Position numbers and translations under genes: made by a program
Shown here: positions 20,112-31,081 of the stretch, one piece after another
Layout of the letters: each line of letters begins with the position of its first letter
How positions within the stretch are numbered: the stretch's first letter is position 1
Notes under the pieces: generated by a model
Database searches by the model: none
What the model saw: the letters and a program-made list of their open reading frames with translations, nothing else
What the model was told of the DNA's origin: nothing
Source: Poecilobothrus nobilitatus
Taxonomy: Eukaryota; Arthropoda; Insecta; Diptera; Dolichopodidae
DNA length: 64,000 nucleotides
Reading direction: 5' to 3'
NCBI GenBank assembly: GCA_947095535.1
Contig: OX352772.1
Location: 219,558,279 to 219,622,278, forward strand

Positions 20112-20650
20112 TGTAGAATTAAAAAGACATGTATTTTGTAAATTATTATATATACAAATGTTTTAATTTGGTATTTCAATTTTTTGATACAATTCACTTA
20201 ATCATTACAATTTTAATGATATGATTTAAATTGATACATTTTTATTTTTACTTAATTTTAAATTTTATTTTTTTTTTATTTTTTAATTCTTTTGTTTTAT
20301 AAATTAATTTTCTTTTTTACTAAATATAAAATAAACCGATCTGGGCGATAACGTGTTTCTGAATAATCTCTTTTTTTTAAGTTTTATCTTTTTCATTTCT
20401 TTCTAATTCCAAAGCATCGCATGTTATTGGAAAAGAACCGTTGGTCAAATAGAGACGCAAATTGAGAGAGTTTCTCAACTGTACTTGTCATTGACCAATA
20501 GTGATTACATGCGGTAATAATTAACATGCGTTACAAGATAATAATTAATATGTATAGTAATGAAACATTACTTTGTTTATTAAAAATTATGTATAGGGTG
20601 ATTTGAGAATTTGTGAAAGTGTGACAAGGTTAGTGAACTGGGTCACTACA
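20112..20650 (-). repeat. 3' LTR of the Ty3/Gypsy element
   Basis: 539 bp, tgtagaattaaaaagacatg ... ggttagtgaactgggtcactaca. Same length as 26001-26539. Confidence 0.95.
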
Positions 20651-20704
20651 TCACCGAGTGTAACGTAATTTATCTTAATAGGAAGAATATAAAAATAAGC
20701 AAAA

Positions 20705-21085
20705 TTAAATTTTGTTATTAAAAACCACTTTTCGGTGACTATTGTTTGAACCTATTGAAGAAATTCCGTAGGCCGGCTTGAGTCTATCGATTGAAATAGG
20801 TATTTCTTTGTTTTTTAGCAATACTACAAAAAATTTTCGAAGTCGTCGGATGACACGGTAAGGCCCTTCGTATGTCGGAGCCAAAGTTGGTTTGATTCTG
20901 TCATTTCTGACAAATACGAAATCACATGATTCTAAGTTTTTCGGAATAAAAATACTACTTTGATTGGATGATCTAGTTGGAGTTGGGACTAAATTATGCA
21001 TTGTATCGCGAAGTTCACGAATAACTACGTTCGTATCAGCTGAGTGGAATTTGGAGTCGACGAAGAATTCGCCAGGCAGCTTCAA
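20705..21085 (-). pseudogene. Gypsy pol C-terminus (integrase tail)
   Basis: 126 codons downstream of the integrase core, with FVFVRNDRIKPTLAPTYEGPYRV and ISIDRLKPAY, the typical C-terminal integrase/GPY-like module of Ty3/Gypsy elements. Separated from the catalytic core by a frame break near 21100-21150. Confidence 0.88.
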
Positions 21086-21131
21086 GGTTTATCCATATAC
21101 AAGCTTTGCAGGTGAACACTGCAAATCTTCT

Positions 21132-21580
21132 TTAATCGCGGCGCGGATCCCGAGAAGGATAATTATAAAGAAATAATAATAAAGAAGGTAATTCAATGTG
21201 CCAATTTTGATTGTTTCCCCGAGCCTTAAGTGAGTCCTTCAATTGACGGTGGAACCGCTCAACTAACCCGTTTGATGGAGGGTGATACGGCGTAGTCCTA
21301 GTACGGAACACGCCTAGGAGTTTTGTTAACTCTTGAAATAACTTTGCTTCGAATTGCGAACCTTGATCTGTTGTGATTGTGGCGGGGACTCCGAAACGTG
21401 AAATATATTGCGTGACAAAAGTTTTTGCGATTGTGACAGCGGTAATATCAGGCATGGCGTAGGCTTCTGGCCATCGGGTAAAACGATCTACTATAGTGAA
21501 AATGTAGGAGTTTCCATCGGAAATGGTCCGACCAGATCCATATGGATGTGTTCAAATCGTCCTGCAGGGACCTTAAAAAC
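21132..21580 (-). pseudogene. Gypsy integrase catalytic core
   Basis: Inserts element cDNA into chromosomes. The first Asp lies in HIHMDLVGPFP near 21520-21555 in a neighbouring frame; the second in ITTDQGSQFE and the Glu in GLVERFHRQLKDSL lie in the open part 21455-21132. At least one frameshift near 21500. Confidence 0.9.
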
Positions 21581-21673
21581 TTCGTGAGGTGACTTGGTAT
21601 GACGTTGAATTTTTGACCTTTGGCAAGCCATGCAGGCTTTGGTCCAGAGATTCGAATCGCGATTTATGTTAGG

Positions 21674-21970
21674 TCAAAAATATCTGGATGTAACAAATTT
21701 TCTGGTTTCTCTGATTCCAGGGTGGGCTAAGTTATGTAAGTTATTGAAATTTGCCCGACGTAAAAAGCCTGGTATGTAAGGTCTATTAATAGTCGTAGAA
21801 TTTTCGCAATATAATTCGAGGTCAGATAACTGAATTTTTGCAAGTTTCCAAGAACCTCGCGGCTTAGCCAATAGTCCTGCTAACTCCTGATCATCTTTCT
21901 GCATTTGTAAAATTTTTACGAGATCAAAGTTGTCGAAAGCCAACTCACAAATTTCTGTAATGCGCGACAA
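21674..21970 (-). pseudogene. Gypsy integrase zinc-binding/linker region
   Basis: 98 codons between RNase H and integrase core: EICELAFDNFDLVKILQMQKDD and RPYIPGFLRRANFNNLHNLAHPGIRETRKFV, the latter resembling the H-x-G-x(2)-K/R-T/E zinc-binding region preceding integrases. Confidence 0.82.
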
Positions 21971-22051
21971 ACCGTCAGCTACGATGTTTTGTATACCGGC
22001 GATATAACGGATGTCGGTTGTAAACTGTGCAATGTAGTCAAGGTGTCGCGT

Positions 22052-23153
22052 TTACCTCGGGTTTCGTTCTGTTTTGGAACAAATTGCGTTCATCAACGGT
22101 TTATGGTCGGTAAAAATCGTGAAAGCGCGGCCCTCTACCGCGTAGCGAAAATGTTTGATGGAGACGTAAATGGCGAGTAATTCTCGATCAAAGGCTGAAT
22201 ACTTTTTTTCGGTAGGCAATAGTTTTTTTGAGAAAAAGGCTAGAGGTTGCCAGCCTTTATTTGTTGGCTGAGGCAGTACGGCTCCTATAGCTCTATCTGA
22301 CGCATCCGTCGAGATTATATAGTTTACATTTGGCTGTGGATGAGCGAGCATTGTTGCGTTAGCTAATGCATCTTTTACTTTTTGGAAAGCTGAATTAAGT
22401 TCGCTCGGCCAAGTAAAAAGTTTATTCTTCTTTCCGCTTTTTAATGTCTCTGTCAAGTATGTGCAAATCGGTGTGAGGAATTCAGCTAATATGGGCACGA
22501 ACCTATGATAAAAATTTACCATAACAATAAATCTTTGGATTTGTCGACTTGGGAATTGGGAAATTTTTAATTGCGTTGACCCGGTCTTCTGACGGAGAAA
22601 TTCCTTCCGGTGTTATACGGTGACTCAAAAAATCTAAATCTGTTACCCCAAAAATGCATTTTGAAGAGTTGATTGTTATCCCGTAATCTGACAATCTTTC
22701 AAACAGTTGACGCAGATGTTCTTTGTGCGTGGCTGCATCAGCGGAAGAAATTAGTATATCATCGATGTAAACAAAAACGAAATCCAATCCCCGACAGACT
22801 TAGTTCGTGAAACGTTGGAAGGTTTACGCGGCGTTGCGCAACCCGAAAGGCAGTCGTCGGAATTCATATAGACCGAAAGGCGTCGTGATGGCTGTCTTGT
22901 GAATATCAGATTCAGCGACTGGAATTAAATGGTAAGCCCGAATTAGGTCAATCCTTGAGAAAATTTTGGCATCATTTATGTGGGCCGAAAAATTTTGTAT
23001 GTGCGGAATGGGATACCGATCAGGAATTAAAGCTGCGTTAAGGCGACGGTAGTCTCCGTACGGACGCCAATCTGAGTTGTTCTTTTTTCGCACCATATGT
23101 AATGCGGACGATATAGGAGAAGATGACGGCCTACATATTCCCACTTGCATCAT
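22052..23153 (-). pseudogene. Gypsy reverse transcriptase and RNase H
   Basis: RT blocks in order: [28 protein letters not shown] (from ~23120), [42 protein letters not shown], catalytic YIDDILIS near 22760, then FLSHRITPEGI. RNase H follows with STDASDRAIGAVL and TDHKPL (22320-22080). Two in-frame TAA codons lie at 22814-22790, where the family normally has Gln, and there is a frame change near 22515. Confidence 0.93.
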
Positions 23154-23432
23154 TAGTTCGAATTCTTTCTTTGCAGCGAAGGCAGCTGACTGTTTGTAGC
23201 TATGTGATGCACAATTGTGTGCTTAACTTCCTTGTAATAATTTGGGGGTTGGGTAAGCTCACTAAATTTATCTAATAAAACTGAAAATTCATTGCGTATT
23301 AAATAAAGTTTAGGAGTCGGTGTATTCGACGAAAGCGAAAGAGTATTAATAGACAGACTTGTTAGCGGGTCTACCAGCCTTTTATTTTTTAGATAAACGA
23401 TCAGTTCATATTTTTTTAGAAAATCTGCTCCA

Positions 23433-23729
23433 ATGATTGCTCGATCTATGTCAGCTAAAAGAAATTCGTGTACGTATCATCTACGAAGACCTAGGTTAAG
23501 CCTCAACATTTTAGAACCAAAAGTTTTGATGGTACCATTGGCCGCGGAAAGTAAAATACCGGAATTGCGTTTTTCAAAATGGTGTTTGCATGGCAGAACA
23601 GACAAATCTGCGCCAGTGTCAATAAGAAAAATGATGTTGTTCGCACAGTCGCTGACAAATAGGCGGCTATTGAACTTTGCCGCACCCTTAGCCGCAATAT
23701 TCGGTGCCTTGTCTAGTTTGGGTGATTAG
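23433..23729 (-). pseudogene. Region of the Gypsy aspartic protease
   Basis: Between gag and RT. On the minus strand the short DTGADLS-type signal (ttcttattgacactggcgcagattt, near 23630-23605) marks the protease active site, with RLFVSDCANNIIFLIDTGADLSV-like context. The surrounding frame is interrupted, so only the active-site strand is confidently recognised. Confidence 0.75.
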
Positions 23730-24554
23730 TGTTTGTTTTCTGAGGGCATTGCCATTTAGTTACTTTGTTCCCAAATCTTCTGTGATACCAGCACAAATCT
23801 TGCGTGGTGGCTGAAGGAGAACGAAATCTTCTCGATTTTCTACTCGAACTACGTCGGCGAAATGATCTATTTTGATACCGTGATCTGAAGTTATTATTGC
23901 TACTGACGTCAAGTCGTGCAATCATTGTTTCGATTCTTGATAACCGTGCACTAAAATCACTGTTGTCGTCTCTTTGAGTTGACGAACTTGCCGCATTAAT
24001 GCTAGACCGCGCGATTGCAAATACGCTTGCGTTCTGTTCCGCTTCATATATTTTATCCGCCATGTCTGCTAATTCGCTCAGTGGTTTGTCGCTAACTGCA
24101 GCTACCGCGATGTGAATAACTTGAGGTAATTTCCGAAGCCATAAATTTTTTATTATTGTATCACCAAATGTCTCACCAGCTAATTGTCTCTTTGATCTGA
24201 GAAGTTCCGAAGGACTTCTGTCGCCAATATCGGCCTTTGCAATTAAGGTTTCTAAACGTTTAGTCTCTGAAATTGAGTGTCGTTTAATCAGGGCTGCTTT
24301 AATACCTTCGTAGCGGTTATTGTCCGGCGGATCTGACAAAATATCTATGATTGAGTCGCAGGACTCAGGAGGTAACGCGGCAATAATGAGACAATATTTT
24401 GTGTCTTCCTTTTTAATACGATATGCCCTAAATTGAGCCTCCGCCGGAATAAACCAAATCGCACTGAATCTATTTGTCCCTCTCCCTTCTGTTCTGGATT
24501 CCCCGAATCCTTGGGTGCGGGTTCTGATTTAGATTCAGGCTCACTGTCGATCAT
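23713..24554 (-). pseudogene. Gypsy gag polyprotein
   Basis: Begins MIDSEPESKSEP at 24554. The conserved block AIWFIPAEAQFRAYRIKK near 24460-24410 is in a shifted frame. It continues as the open segment 24339-23713 (KRLETLIAKADIGDRSPSEL, SKRQLAGETFGD, LRKLP) to an Arg/Ser-rich stretch and the single CWYHRRFG knuckle-like box near 23790. This layout is typical of capsid/nucleocapsid proteins of insect Ty3/Gypsy elements. Confidence 0.88.
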
Positions 24555-26000
24555 ATTTTAACTCAACTTTGCTTGCTTTTACAAATATAAAATTTTCTAT
24601 TTTTACTTAAAAGAAATTATTTTTATTTAAAAAATATTATTTTTTTATTAAGAAAATTAGCGGCTAAAAAAACATTATTCTTATTTAAGAAAATTATTTT
24701 TATTTAAAAAAATTAGGGGTTAAATTAAATTGATCACCCTGTTAGACAAAAAAAATTTAAAGTTAAATGTTCTTTTTAAATAACCTGTTCTTTTCGAGAA
24801 AACAAAAAAAAAAATAATGTTATGAAAAGCAGAAAGCAATGAAAATGATTTGTGTTTTGAAATATAATATATTGTAATTCATTATAAATATAAATTTTGC
24901 GTATTTAAAATTCAGAAACGAGAAAAAAAAATAAAAAGGTAATAAAAAAATGTATACATATATTACTATGTACCTACATATGTATGCAATTAATGTTATA
25001 ATTTGCAATTATTCTATGTAAAATAAAATTTATTTAGTTTTTACTATAATATTATGTAAAATTATTAAATTTATTTTTTTTATATTATTTTATGTAATAA
25101 AACAATTTTTATTTTGATTTAACTTACACTAAACTAAACTTTACACTATATAAAACTTTACTTATGTCTATTCTACCAAATAAAATTATTACGAATTTCC
25201 ATTTGATATAATAATTATCAAAATTATTATATTATTCAATTTAATATTTAATTTAATATAACAAAATTTTCTGAGAAGAAAACTAACCAAATATTCAATT
25301 TAAATTTTGTTCACTTATATATTAAAATTTAATTGTAATAAATAAAAAAATATGAAATCAAATTATTTAATTAAATATGTAGGTATGTATTATTATTATT
25401 TATATATTTAAAAATAAAATTTATTTATATATTGATTAAAATAAATATTACTTGTTACACTGCTGTGAAGAAATATGTGGTTCTACCAAATGCTAATGCT
25501 GATGCTTGTTGATGCACAATGATAGTGTTGAATTCGCTTGATGACTATATAAATTTCAATTATTTATTGCTTATTTATTGATGTTTGAATTAACACTTTT
25601 TCTTAATATGGTGTTGCTACAGGTACTATGTTTCTTGATCGATCGGTTGTGCTTTGACAAAATCTGCTTCTTAATTATTTTATTGTTAATGTTGATACAA
25701 TGTGTGTTGGAATGTACATAATATTTTGTAATTCCATGTAAGTATCTGCTTTTGAATTTGAATTTATTTAAAATTACATGTATTAAATCCTACACTGAAA
25801 TATATTGACAATATATTGCGAATCACTATAAAAATGTTTTCCAATGCTCAAATTTTTGCTTTTTTTTTCATTTAAATTAACTTTTATTCTAAAAAACTTT
25901 TTTTTTTAAATCAAAATTAAGTTTTTAGTTTAAAATATCAATTAAAATTTTAAAAGTTAATTTTACTAAGAGTTTAAAATTTTCTTTCGGGGTCACCAAT
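24555..26000. other. Non-coding leader of the Gypsy element
   Basis: About 1.45 kb of extremely AT-rich sequence between the 5' LTR and gag, without a gene. On the minus strand tggtgaccccgaaag begins two bases inside the LTR edge (25999-25984) and is a candidate primer-binding site; I cannot assign the tRNA. Confidence 0.6.
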
Positions 26001-26539
26001 TGTAGAATTAAAAATACATGTATTTTGTAAATTATTATATATATAAATGTTTTAATTTGGTATTTCAATTTTTTGAAACAATTCACTTAAATATTACAAT
26101 TTTAATGATATGATTTAAATTGATACATTTTTATTTTTACTTAATTTTAAATTTTATTTTTTTTTTATTTTTTAATTCTTTTGTTTTATAAATTAATTTT
26201 CTTTTTTACTAAATATAAAATAAACCGATCTGGGCGATAACGTGTTTCTGAATAATCTCTTTTTTTTAATTTTTATCTTTTTCATTTCTTTCTAATTCCA
26301 AAGCATCGCATGTTATTGGAAAAAAACCGTTGGTCAAATAGAGACCCAAATTGAGAGAGTTTCTCAACTGCACTTGTCATTGACCAATAGTGATTACATG
26401 CGGTAATAATTAACATGCGTTACAAGATAATAATTAATATGTATAGTAATGAAACATTACTTTGTTTATTAAAAATTATGTATAGGGTGATTTGAGAATT
26501 TGTGAAAGTGTGACAAGGTTAGTAAACTGGGTCACTACA
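26001..26539 (-). repeat. 5' LTR of the Ty3/Gypsy element
   Basis: 539 bp, tgtagaattaaaaatacatg ... gtcactaca. Both flanks of the element read tatata (20106-20111 and 26540-26545). Confidence 0.95.
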
Positions 26540-26599
26540 TATATATTACTACATGAGGTAATTATTGAAGGCAACCCCCACTGTCACTGTAGCGGCTGT

Positions 26600-26839
26600 T
26601 ATAATTGGTATTAATATTCTTATTAATATTATTATTATTTTACTACAGAGTCAGCGCCATCAGTGAATTACAACGTGCAGCAGTATATAACACCTTACTT
26701 GCATGATATAACCAAAGATAGCTCTACTGTAGCAGCTATTATTATTATTACTATTATTATTATTATATAATTATTGTTATATTATTATTGTACTATTTAT
26801 TACACTATTTAATTATTGTACTATATATTATTATTATTA

Positions 26840-26874
<35 letters not shown>

Positions 26875-27128
26875 TATTGTTACTATTATTATTATTATTA
26901 TTTTTACCACAGAGTCAGCGCCATCAGTGGATTACAACGTGCAGCAGTATATAACACCTTATTTGCATGATATAACCAAAGATGGCTCTACTGTAGCAGC
27001 TATTATTATTACTATTATTATTATTATAATTATTGTTATTATTATTACTATTATTATTATTATTATTATTAATATTATTATTGTTATTATTACTAATATT
27101 AATTATACGATATACATTATTACGATAT
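26600..27128. repeat. ATT/TTA microsatellite with a duplicated 96-bp segment
   Basis: Long (ATT)n, (TTA)n and (ACT)n-interrupted runs, in which the segment 26645-26740 recurs at 26909-27004 with three transitions. Each copy reads openly (TESAPSV-YNVQQYITPY...) on plus, but the microsatellite ORFs around it are meaningless poly-Y/poly-I. Confidence 0.85.
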
Positions 27129-27470
27129 AAGATGTAAATAATAAAAATATAAATAAAACGTAAACAAAAAGTAGATACAAAGTGTATTTTTGTTTATTAA
27201 AGAAGATCAATAATTGTTGTAAGTTGTTATTATAGTTTTAAAGCTGCAAAATAAAAAATAAAAAATTATGGAATTATAGGTGCATCTGTTATGTAAGATT
27301 TTTTCTGTTCTATAATAACATTGACAAAATAACCGGAAATCTTTGAATTACTTGGTTTTGTTATTATTGCGTTACATTCTATACTGTAAGGAATAAAAAG
27401 GCAAGTTAATTGCTTTTGGTACCTATTTGAAAACTAAAATAAAACAAATTTATTTATATGTTTGAAATAA
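27129..27470 (+). repeat. Pol-2 left TIR, inner part
   Basis: Resumes the arm after the insert: agatgtaaataataaaaat, gtgcatctgttatgtaagat and cttttggtacctattt all recur inverted in 41600-42150. The inner edge is near 27470, with one ~230-bp gap relative to the right arm. Confidence 0.8.
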
Positions 27471-27497
27471 TTTTATATTTGAAAATATTTTACAATT

Positions 27498-27731
27498 TTA
27501 CAGAAATCTGTGTTGGAAAATTTTTTTACGATGATCAGATGTTAAAATTTTAGAAATAGCGAGATCAACTTTTTCTATACATCTTTGAAATCTACTTCTG
27601 TCACGTGCGTATTCTTTCCAATGACCTTTCCTTGCTGATCTGTAAGCACAGACCCATACATGCATATCATGAATTTCTTGTTTTATGTTGAAGTAAACTT
27701 TTTTTTTGTTATTTAAATTCATATTGTGCAA
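27498..27731 (-). CDS. Small basic outer protein, copy 2
   Basis: 77 aa, homologous over its full length to the Pol-1 ORF at 13946-14182; starts MHNMNLNNKKKVYF and ends SDHRKKIFQHRFL. Intact here too, which supports it as a genuine gene. No function recognised. Confidence 0.6.
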   Translation of the reverse strand: MHNMNLNNKKKVYFNIKQEIHDMHVWVCAYRSARKGHWKEYARDRSRFQRCIEKVDLAISKILTSDHRKKIFQHRFL

Positions 27732-27749
27732 GTATGAAAATTAAAGGTC

Positions 27750-28059
27750 TTAATCTAACATTTTTTCTTTTAAAAGATGCATATATACATTAAAACAATT
27801 TTTAACAGCATATCTGAAACTCTTGTTTGATAAGTGTAACTAAACTGTTATTCCATTTAAGTCCATTTATTTTATTTTCGCAATACTGGTTATTATATTT
27901 CACATCTTGACTAAGCTCTTCTGCGGGGTACGGTGCTTTAAAATAATATACAGTTGGAATTAAACTTCCTTTTTCAAGTATGGCTAGCTCTTTTAGGAAA
28001 TATTGTTTTTCATTTCCTTGCAAAAATTGTAGGTCAACTATAAAAACTTGTTTAACCAT
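27750..28059 (-). pseudogene. Outer Polinton protein with VDLQF start, copy 2
   Basis: Starts MVKQVFIVDLQFLQGNEKQ. It keeps the Trp codon that is TGA in copy 1 (GLKWNN), but about 220 bp of the middle, including the YVKG box, is deleted; the end resumes in another frame at KNCFNVYMHLLKEKMLD before a TAA shared with copy 1. Confidence 0.65.
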
Positions 28060-28175
28060 GTCGAAGGTTTGTAAAAGAATGTTCAATGAAATAACTAAAT
28101 TATATTTATATTCATTTCGAAAAAGAGCTGTTCATATAAATTTGGTTAGCAATGATTGTTTTAACTAATACAACT

Positions 28176-28850
28176 ATGTTGTTTCACCCATTTACAATGA
28201 TGGTGGCGGGGCCATCCTGCTGTGGTAAAACCACATTTATTCGTAATTTAATAAAATATAAAGAATAAAATATACTACCACATATTAATAGAATTATTTG
28301 GTGTAATCCAAAATACTGGACAAAAATGCTGTTCCACTATATATGAAAAATGTTGAATATAGTAACACTATTCCAGATTTTAATGATAATCAAGAACCTT
28401 TGTTAGTTATTATTGATGATATGATGTTAAGTTCTCATGATAAGTTTGTATGTAATTTATTTACTAGAGGATCACATCATAGAAATTCATCTGTAATATT
28501 TGTAACACAAAATGTTTTTCACCAGGGTAAATTTTCAAGAGATATTTCACTCAACTGTAAATATTTAGTACTTTTCAAAAATCCAAGAGATAAATCGCAG
28601 ATATTACCTCTAGCTCGCCAAATATATTCCAATCAAATTAAAGCATGTATATAATGATGTGATGTCGGTCCCATATTGCTATATATTAATAGATCTTACT
28701 CAAGACGTTAATGATATATTTCGATTAAGAAGTGATATATTTGGGAAAGGTTTGTGTTATTGTACGAGAGATCAATTAGAAAAATTTGGGGAGGAAAATG
28801 AAACGTTTGAAGACCAATCGACATATATTGCACCTATTAAAAACCTCTAA
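28176..28850 (+). pseudogene. Packaging ATPase, broken copy 2
   Basis: Start ATG at 28176 (MLFHPFTMMVAG). Walker A reads GPSCCGKTT. A TAA at 28264-28266 and frame changes near 28310 and 28650 break the gene; the Walker B block LLVIIDDMM and FVTQNVFHQGKF lie in the ORF 28343-28654. The 3' end overlaps the pX-like gene as in Pol-1. Confidence 0.92.
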
Positions 28851-29124
28851 ACAAAAATTCCAGAAAGTAATTATAAAACACTGTGACCCTGAAGTAATAA
28901 AAACATTTTGCGAAATCTCTTTAAATATTTTAAAAGGTAATCTGAGTAATCTGAGTAAAAAAGCAACTACCCAATTACGAAAGTATAAAAAAGAATTAAG
29001 ATCACTTATTTGCCGGAAAAAATCTATAAATAGCAAAAGAAAAATTATTATTCAACGTGGTGGATTTTTACCTACACTTCTTGGTGCAATACTATCAGCG
29101 ATAATCGGAAATTTTATAAAATGA
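28786..29124 (+). CDS. Small basic pX-like protein, copy 2
   Basis: 112 aa and intact, nearly identical in length and sequence to 12369-12707. Ends with RGGFLPTLLGAILSAIIG. The basic body plus hydrophobic Gly/Leu-rich end recalls adenoviral core protein X; a DNA-condensing or membrane-active virion role is inference. Starts inside the ATPase gene and its stop overlaps the next ATG (ATGA at 29121). Confidence 0.75.
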   Translation: MGRKMKRLKTNRHILHLLKTSKQKFQKVIIKHCDPEVIKTFCEISLNILKGNLSNLSKKATTQLRKYKKELRSLICRKKSINSKRKIIIQRGGFLPTLLGAILSAIIGNFIK

Positions 29125-31081
29125 ATAATACAACATTTAATAAAATGATAATTTTAAAACCTGAGATTTATGAGAAAATGAAGCAAAATGCGAACGTTGA
29201 ACTTAATGAGTTGGATAAAAATATGAAAAAAATATTGTTACATAAACATCTCACGGATACTCAAAAATGGTATTTATACAGACAAAATTTATTTAAAATA
29301 AGAAACAAACAAGGTAGAATGTAAACCAACGGTTTTTAAAAGCGCACATTTCCAAACTCAATATAAACTGTTTAGAATTGTGACTTGCACAAAAATTTGA
29401 AAATTTCATGTAATAAGAAAAAACGTGAAAATGGGACATTTTTGGAATTTTTAGGGGCCGTAAGTCCAGAACCCTATATAACTAAGAAAAGTCGTTAACA
29501 CGCGTAAAAATATATTATTAAACTTTTAATTTTCATGCCTCGCCGAAGAAAAATTTTTACAGGTGCCTAAGTTACAGGTATCTAAAAATTGGAAGTTTTC
29601 AATTTTTGAGGCGTAATAACTCTTAAAGAGGGGGTGCTACCAAAAAATTTTCTGAAGAAACTTATACTAATTCTAAAAGTTCTTTCTTGTCTCAAAATTT
29701 CAGGTTTCCATCTAAAGGCGTGCCGGAGTTATGAAAAAAGAAATTTCATGCAAAATATGGTTTTTACATAACGGTAAATTTAAATAGTAAATCACAAAAT
29801 ATTACATAATTTTGATATTGTTTTATATAGATAATAAAATTTTCGATCTTCTGGCTGTTTTAGATTGCAAAACTATTACTCAGGGCCTGATATATATATC
29901 CGAAAATGGGACTTTGTCGCAATTTTGAAGAGCTGCAACTTTGGAACTCTTTACAACTAAAACAAACGTTTAACACACATTAAAACATATTACTGTAGCT
30001 TTAAATTTTATATCTTGCAGAAGTAAAATGTGTACAGCTTCCTAAGTTACAGGTGTTTAAAAATAGCAAATTTTCAATTTTTAAGCCCTCATATCTCATA
30101 AACAGGGGGTGGTCCAAAAAAATTTTCTGAGCAAACTTATACTAATTCTAAAAGTTCTTTCTTGCCTCAAAATTTCAAGCTTCTATCTAGAAGCGTGCCG
30201 GAGTTATGAAAGTAGAAAAATCATGCAAAATTTGGATTTCACATAACGGTAAATTTAAATACTAAATTTAAAAAAAATGTATAATTTTGATATTAATTTA
30301 CAAAGATAAAAGAAATACCTGTCGAATGACGTTTTCAGATTGAAAAAATCTTAAGCAGAACATAGGATATTTTCAAAGTTTGAGGGGGTGTAGCTCCGTA
30401 ATGGGAGGGGCTACATGAAAAAGTTGTTCCACAAAATTATTTTTTTTATGAGACCTACCCATGGTTAAAATTTTTTTTCTCTATCTTTAACGGTGTAGAA
30501 GTTTTGTAAACAGACGGATGGACGGACGGACGGACAGAGTGAAACTAATAAGCACATTTTTTCAATTTTTTTTTGGAAATGTGCTAAAAACGACAACTTC
30601 CTAGATATAAAGAGGAGAAAATTAAAATTACGGAAACAAAAGGTACTCAATCTCGTGCAAAACCAATGTATATAGATGCGGAAACTCAATCGCATTTTCC
30701 TGAATATAAGAGTGTTGGAATAAAGTTGTTCCTGAAGAAGAAGAAGTATATGAAAAAGAAGCTGATGACCAAGTATTTGATGATGCAATTCAGGAAAATG
30801 TTTTAACAAAAGCATTGTCAGCTGCTTCAGTTGGAGAACGTCTTAGAAAAAGAAAATCAATTAGGAATCAAAATGTACAAATTTTTGAAACTGATGCAGG
30901 AGACATTATAACAGTTTCTTTAGATAGCCCAAGCCCACCAACGAAAAAAGAAAAAACTATAAATAGCAAAGATTTCAATAATTTATCAAGACGTGTTTTA
31001 AGGTCAGCAGTAGGTAATACTCAAACAGAACTTAACTTTCCAATTCGTAAGAATAAATCCGCAAGCTCATGGACAACATAA
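29121..31081 (+). pseudogene. Conserved Polinton protein with acidic middle, split by an insert, copy 2
   Basis: First 62 codons at 29121-29309 (MNNTTFNKMIILKPEIYE...), then a 1.28-kb foreign insert, then the remainder from 30590 (acidic EEEVYEKEADDQVF region, a frame change near 30725) to the C-terminal ORF 30815-31081 (SVGERLRKRKS, LRSAVGNTQTELNFP). The C-terminus, lost by nonsense mutation in Pol-1, is open here. It ends inside the start of the next gene. Confidence 0.78.
29310..30585. mobile_element. 1.28-kb non-autonomous insert with inverted ends and internal duplication
   Basis: Present in Pol-2, absent at the same codon in Pol-1. Near the ends, agcgcacatttccaaa (29351-29366) is mirrored by tttggaaatgtgct (30572-30585). 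Inside, a block of roughly 350 bp occurs twice with a 475-bp offset (cctaagttacagg at 29566 and 30041; cgtgccggagttatgaaa in both). It carries gacggatggacggacggacg near 30513. No ORF. A related diverged copy lies inverted at 61610-62110. Confidence 0.8.

Larger units (their letters stand above)
20112..26539 (-). mobile_element. Ty3/Gypsy LTR retrotransposon, 6.4 kb, minus strand
   Basis: Flanked by two 539-bp LTRs (TG...CA) and a TATA target duplication. Internal order on the minus strand is a long non-coding leader, gag, protease, RT, RNase H, integrase, with no env: the plan of insect Ty3/Gypsy elements such as 412/mdg1-like ones. The LTRs differ by about ten substitutions by my count, so insertion is fairly recent compared with the host Polinton. 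Gag and pol carry stops and frameshifts, so it is not autonomous. Confidence 0.93.
19806..27128. mobile_element. Unclassified ATT-rich insert in the Pol-2 TIR (hosting a Ty3/Gypsy element)
   Basis: Comparing both Pol-2 TIR arms shows that everything from 19806 to 27128 is extra. Excluding the LTR element it is about 0.9 kb: a GC-richer start (gaaggtgggaatcttccaaa ... gtgggactgtaaggaaacaa, 19826-20033) followed by long ATT/TTA microsatellite tracts containing two copies of a 96-bp unique segment. No transposase or clear terminal repeats are visible. A tRNA- or LINE-tail-like retroposon ending in a microsatellite is possible. Confidence 0.6.

Noticed and set aside
26788..27130. ORFs of 60 and 104 aa made of Tyr or Ile/Thr runs
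   Set aside because: They are translations of ATT/TTA microsatellite in two frames; no biological protein composition.
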